A DNA stretch of 15,643 bases from Bog-159 sp035602155 (GTDB taxonomy: Bacteria > Acidobacteriota > Terriglobia > Bryobacterales > Bryobacteraceae), in contig DATNMW010000413.1 of NCBI GenBank assembly GCA_035602155.1, positions 1-15,643 of the forward strand, in the 5' to 3' direction. The notes under the pieces were generated by a model. It was not told the DNA's origin and searched no databases. It saw only the letters and a list, made by a program, of their open reading frames with translations. Position numbers and translations under genes: made by a program. Shown here piece after piece: positions 14,811 through 15,643 of this stretch; the first letter of the stretch is position 1; each line of letters begins with the position of its first letter.

Positions 14811-15643
14811 TTCCGGTTGCCTCAATCGGAACCACGACCAGGGGCGCGAGGAACGGACTATTGGCCGAATCATCCGGGCCTGCGCCACTGGCGAACAATT
14901 GCAGCTTTCCGCCGCTACTCTTGCGAACAAGATACCACGCCCCGTCTACCGCACACGTGAGAAGCCATTGCTGCCCTGGCGACACGGTCGATATTGACGG
15001 GTTGGGAGCAAACTTCCGTCCCGCCGCCCGCAGCCAACCGGCGGAGCTCTGCGCGATCGACGCTTCCGTAAGCATGGCGGGCTCGGGGACCTCTGTTACC
15101 AGCACGCCCTTCGTCAAGGGGCTCTCCGCGAGCGGCGGGGGACCGGTCTGCACCCGCACCAGGTATGCGCCGGGTGGCACGAACGCGGGGGCAGGCAGGC
15201 GAAACCCGATCCACGACAACCCTTTACCGGGTGGCAGGCCGTAATAAGCCGTAAACCCTTGCGCGTCCCGCCGGATCGCGTAGGTTCGATGCCAGTCCGA
15301 GTCCGTCAATTCCCAAACGCCCGGCGCGGCGGCCGCCAGTGTGACGTTGCTTGAGAGGCGGACCGAGTTCGCTGCGAACGTCTCGCGCAAGGCCGCGGAA
15401 ATCGTGCCGTTTTCCAGACCTTCCCGCGCCGGGTCCTCGATCGGGAAGCGCATCGGGGACTCAAACGTGAAGCCTTCCGAGGCGCCGAGTCTGTTCAGCA
15501 GGAGCCGAATGCTCTGCCCAGCGCCAGGCAAGGGGGCGGTTTCGACCTGTATCGTAGCGACGGTGGCGGCAGCGGCCTCTTGTGACGGGTCTGGGACCAG
15601 AAGGAATGCAGCTTGGGCCACCCGCGGCTTCAGCAGGAACTGC
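14788..15643 (-). CDS. DUF4255/Pvc16-like tail terminator, C-terminal part
   Basis: This gene enters from the right edge; the frame is open from base 15642 (QFLLKPRVAQAAF...), so the GTG at 15621 is not the true start. What remains is the C-terminal part of the DUF4255 (Pvc16) type. There is an Ig-like domain with GAGQSIRLLLNRL and a closing strand PPGAYLVRVQTG...LAESPL, which in relatives reads P-G-T-Y-L-V-R-V-x-V-D-G-A-E-S-P-L. Numbering from the GTG, a module of about 65 residues (66-130) interrupts this Ig-like domain. A more diverged copy seems to follow it (187-246). The same module occurs in the giant baseplate protein. Pvc16 proteins cap the tube and sheath. The family call is moderately sure because the diagnostic N-terminal domain is outside the window. 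Confidence 0.7.
   Translation of the reverse strand, partial: QFLLKPRVAQAAFLLVPDPSQEAAAATVATIQVETAPLPGAGQSIRLLLNRLGASEGFTFESPMRFPIEDPAREGLENGTISAALRETFAANSVRLSSNVTLAAAAPGVWELTDSDWHRTYAIRRDAQGFTAYYGLPPGKGLSWIGFRLPAPAFVPPGAYLVRVQTGPPPLAESPLTKGVLVTEVPEPAMLTEASIAQSSAGWLRAAGRKFAPNPSISTVSPGQQWLLTCAVDGAWYLVRKSSGGKLQLFASGAGPDDSANSPFLAPLVVVPIEATGNGRAYHN
14884..15063 (-). repeat. Shared module, probable diverged second copy in the terminator
   Basis: Residues about 187-246 (from the GTG at 15621) read ASIAQSSAGWLRAA, then ISTVSPGQQWLLT, AWYLVRKSSG and KLQLFASG. The order W-L, Y-L-V-R, then a strand ending in a short hydrophobic patch matches the other copies, but the GTIS block is lost. Support is weaker than for the other two. 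Confidence 0.45.
15232..15426 (-). repeat. Shared module, copy in the terminator Ig-like domain
   Basis: Residues about 66-130 (counted from the GTG at 15621) contain LENGTISAALRETFA, an LSSNV strand, GVWELTDSD and HRTYAIRRDA. Compared by eye with the baseplate copy, roughly a third of positions are identical, including the GTIS, ALR, VW-x-L and RTY-x-IR blocks. Confidence 0.7.

Noticed and set aside
14811..14930. N-terminal extension of the ATPase frame by 40 codons.
   Set aside because: It would overlap the terminator gene by 143 bases, and the extra residues are not like the family N-terminus. The ATG at 14810 has a GAGG leader and fits better.
1..15643. A prophage or type VI secretion locus.
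   Set aside because: A DUF4255-type terminator, Pvc15-like ATPase, DUF4157 cargo and two J proteins mark an eCIS. No TssJ/L/M, ClpV, capsid, terminase, integrase or lysis genes are visible.

Overview
The window is the inside of one operon read entirely on the minus strand, so gene order runs from the right edge to the left. It encodes the baseplate, spike, assembly ATPase and a probable cargo protein of an extracellular contractile injection system (eCIS), the phage-tail-like particles related to Photorhabdus PVC, Serratia Afp and AlgoCIS. Eleven genes were found, two of them cut by the window edges. Most junctions are ATGA or GTGA overlaps or gaps of 5 to 21 bases. No gene-free stretch exceeds 21 bases, and I see no internal promoter, terminator, RNA gene, insertion sequence or CRISPR array.

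Layout from 5' to 3' on the minus strand: a DUF4255/Pvc16-like terminator protein, partial at the right edge (15643-14788); a Pvc15-like AAA+ ATPase (14810-12807); a small helical protein (12810-12547); a DUF4157 protein with a lipase-like alpha/beta hydrolase domain, the best effector candidate (12550-10796); a CIS tube-family adaptor (10789-10133); a LysM-like protein (10113-9829); a gp27/GPD-like spike hub (9819-8689); a gp5-like OB-fold spike with two blocks of regular repeats (8692-7811); a gp25-like wedge protein (7789-7439); a first baseplate-J protein (7429-5516); a giant second baseplate-J protein of 1663 residues carrying two beta-propellers (5519-528); and the start of a phage tail protein I-like protein (531-1). 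Sheath, tube, tape-measure and fibre genes are not here and presumably lie outside the window.

How they fit together: the two J proteins, the gp25-like protein and the tail-I-like protein would form the wedges. The hub, spike, LysM-like and tube-adaptor proteins would form the central axis. The terminator caps the tail, the ATPase is the one eCIS loci typically carry, and the DUF4157 hydrolase would be the cargo. Three features stand out: the twin propellers embedded in a baseplate protein, a module of about 60 residues present once in that baseplate protein and apparently twice in the terminator protein, and the intact catalytic motifs of the DUF4157 hydrolase.

The DNA is GC-rich (several sampled 60-base lines reach about 75 percent, others are near 55 percent). 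Open frames on the opposite strand and in other frames are therefore mostly compositional shadows. The style of the propellers and the GC content suggest an environmental soil-type bacterium, possibly Acidobacteriota, but nothing here fixes the taxon.
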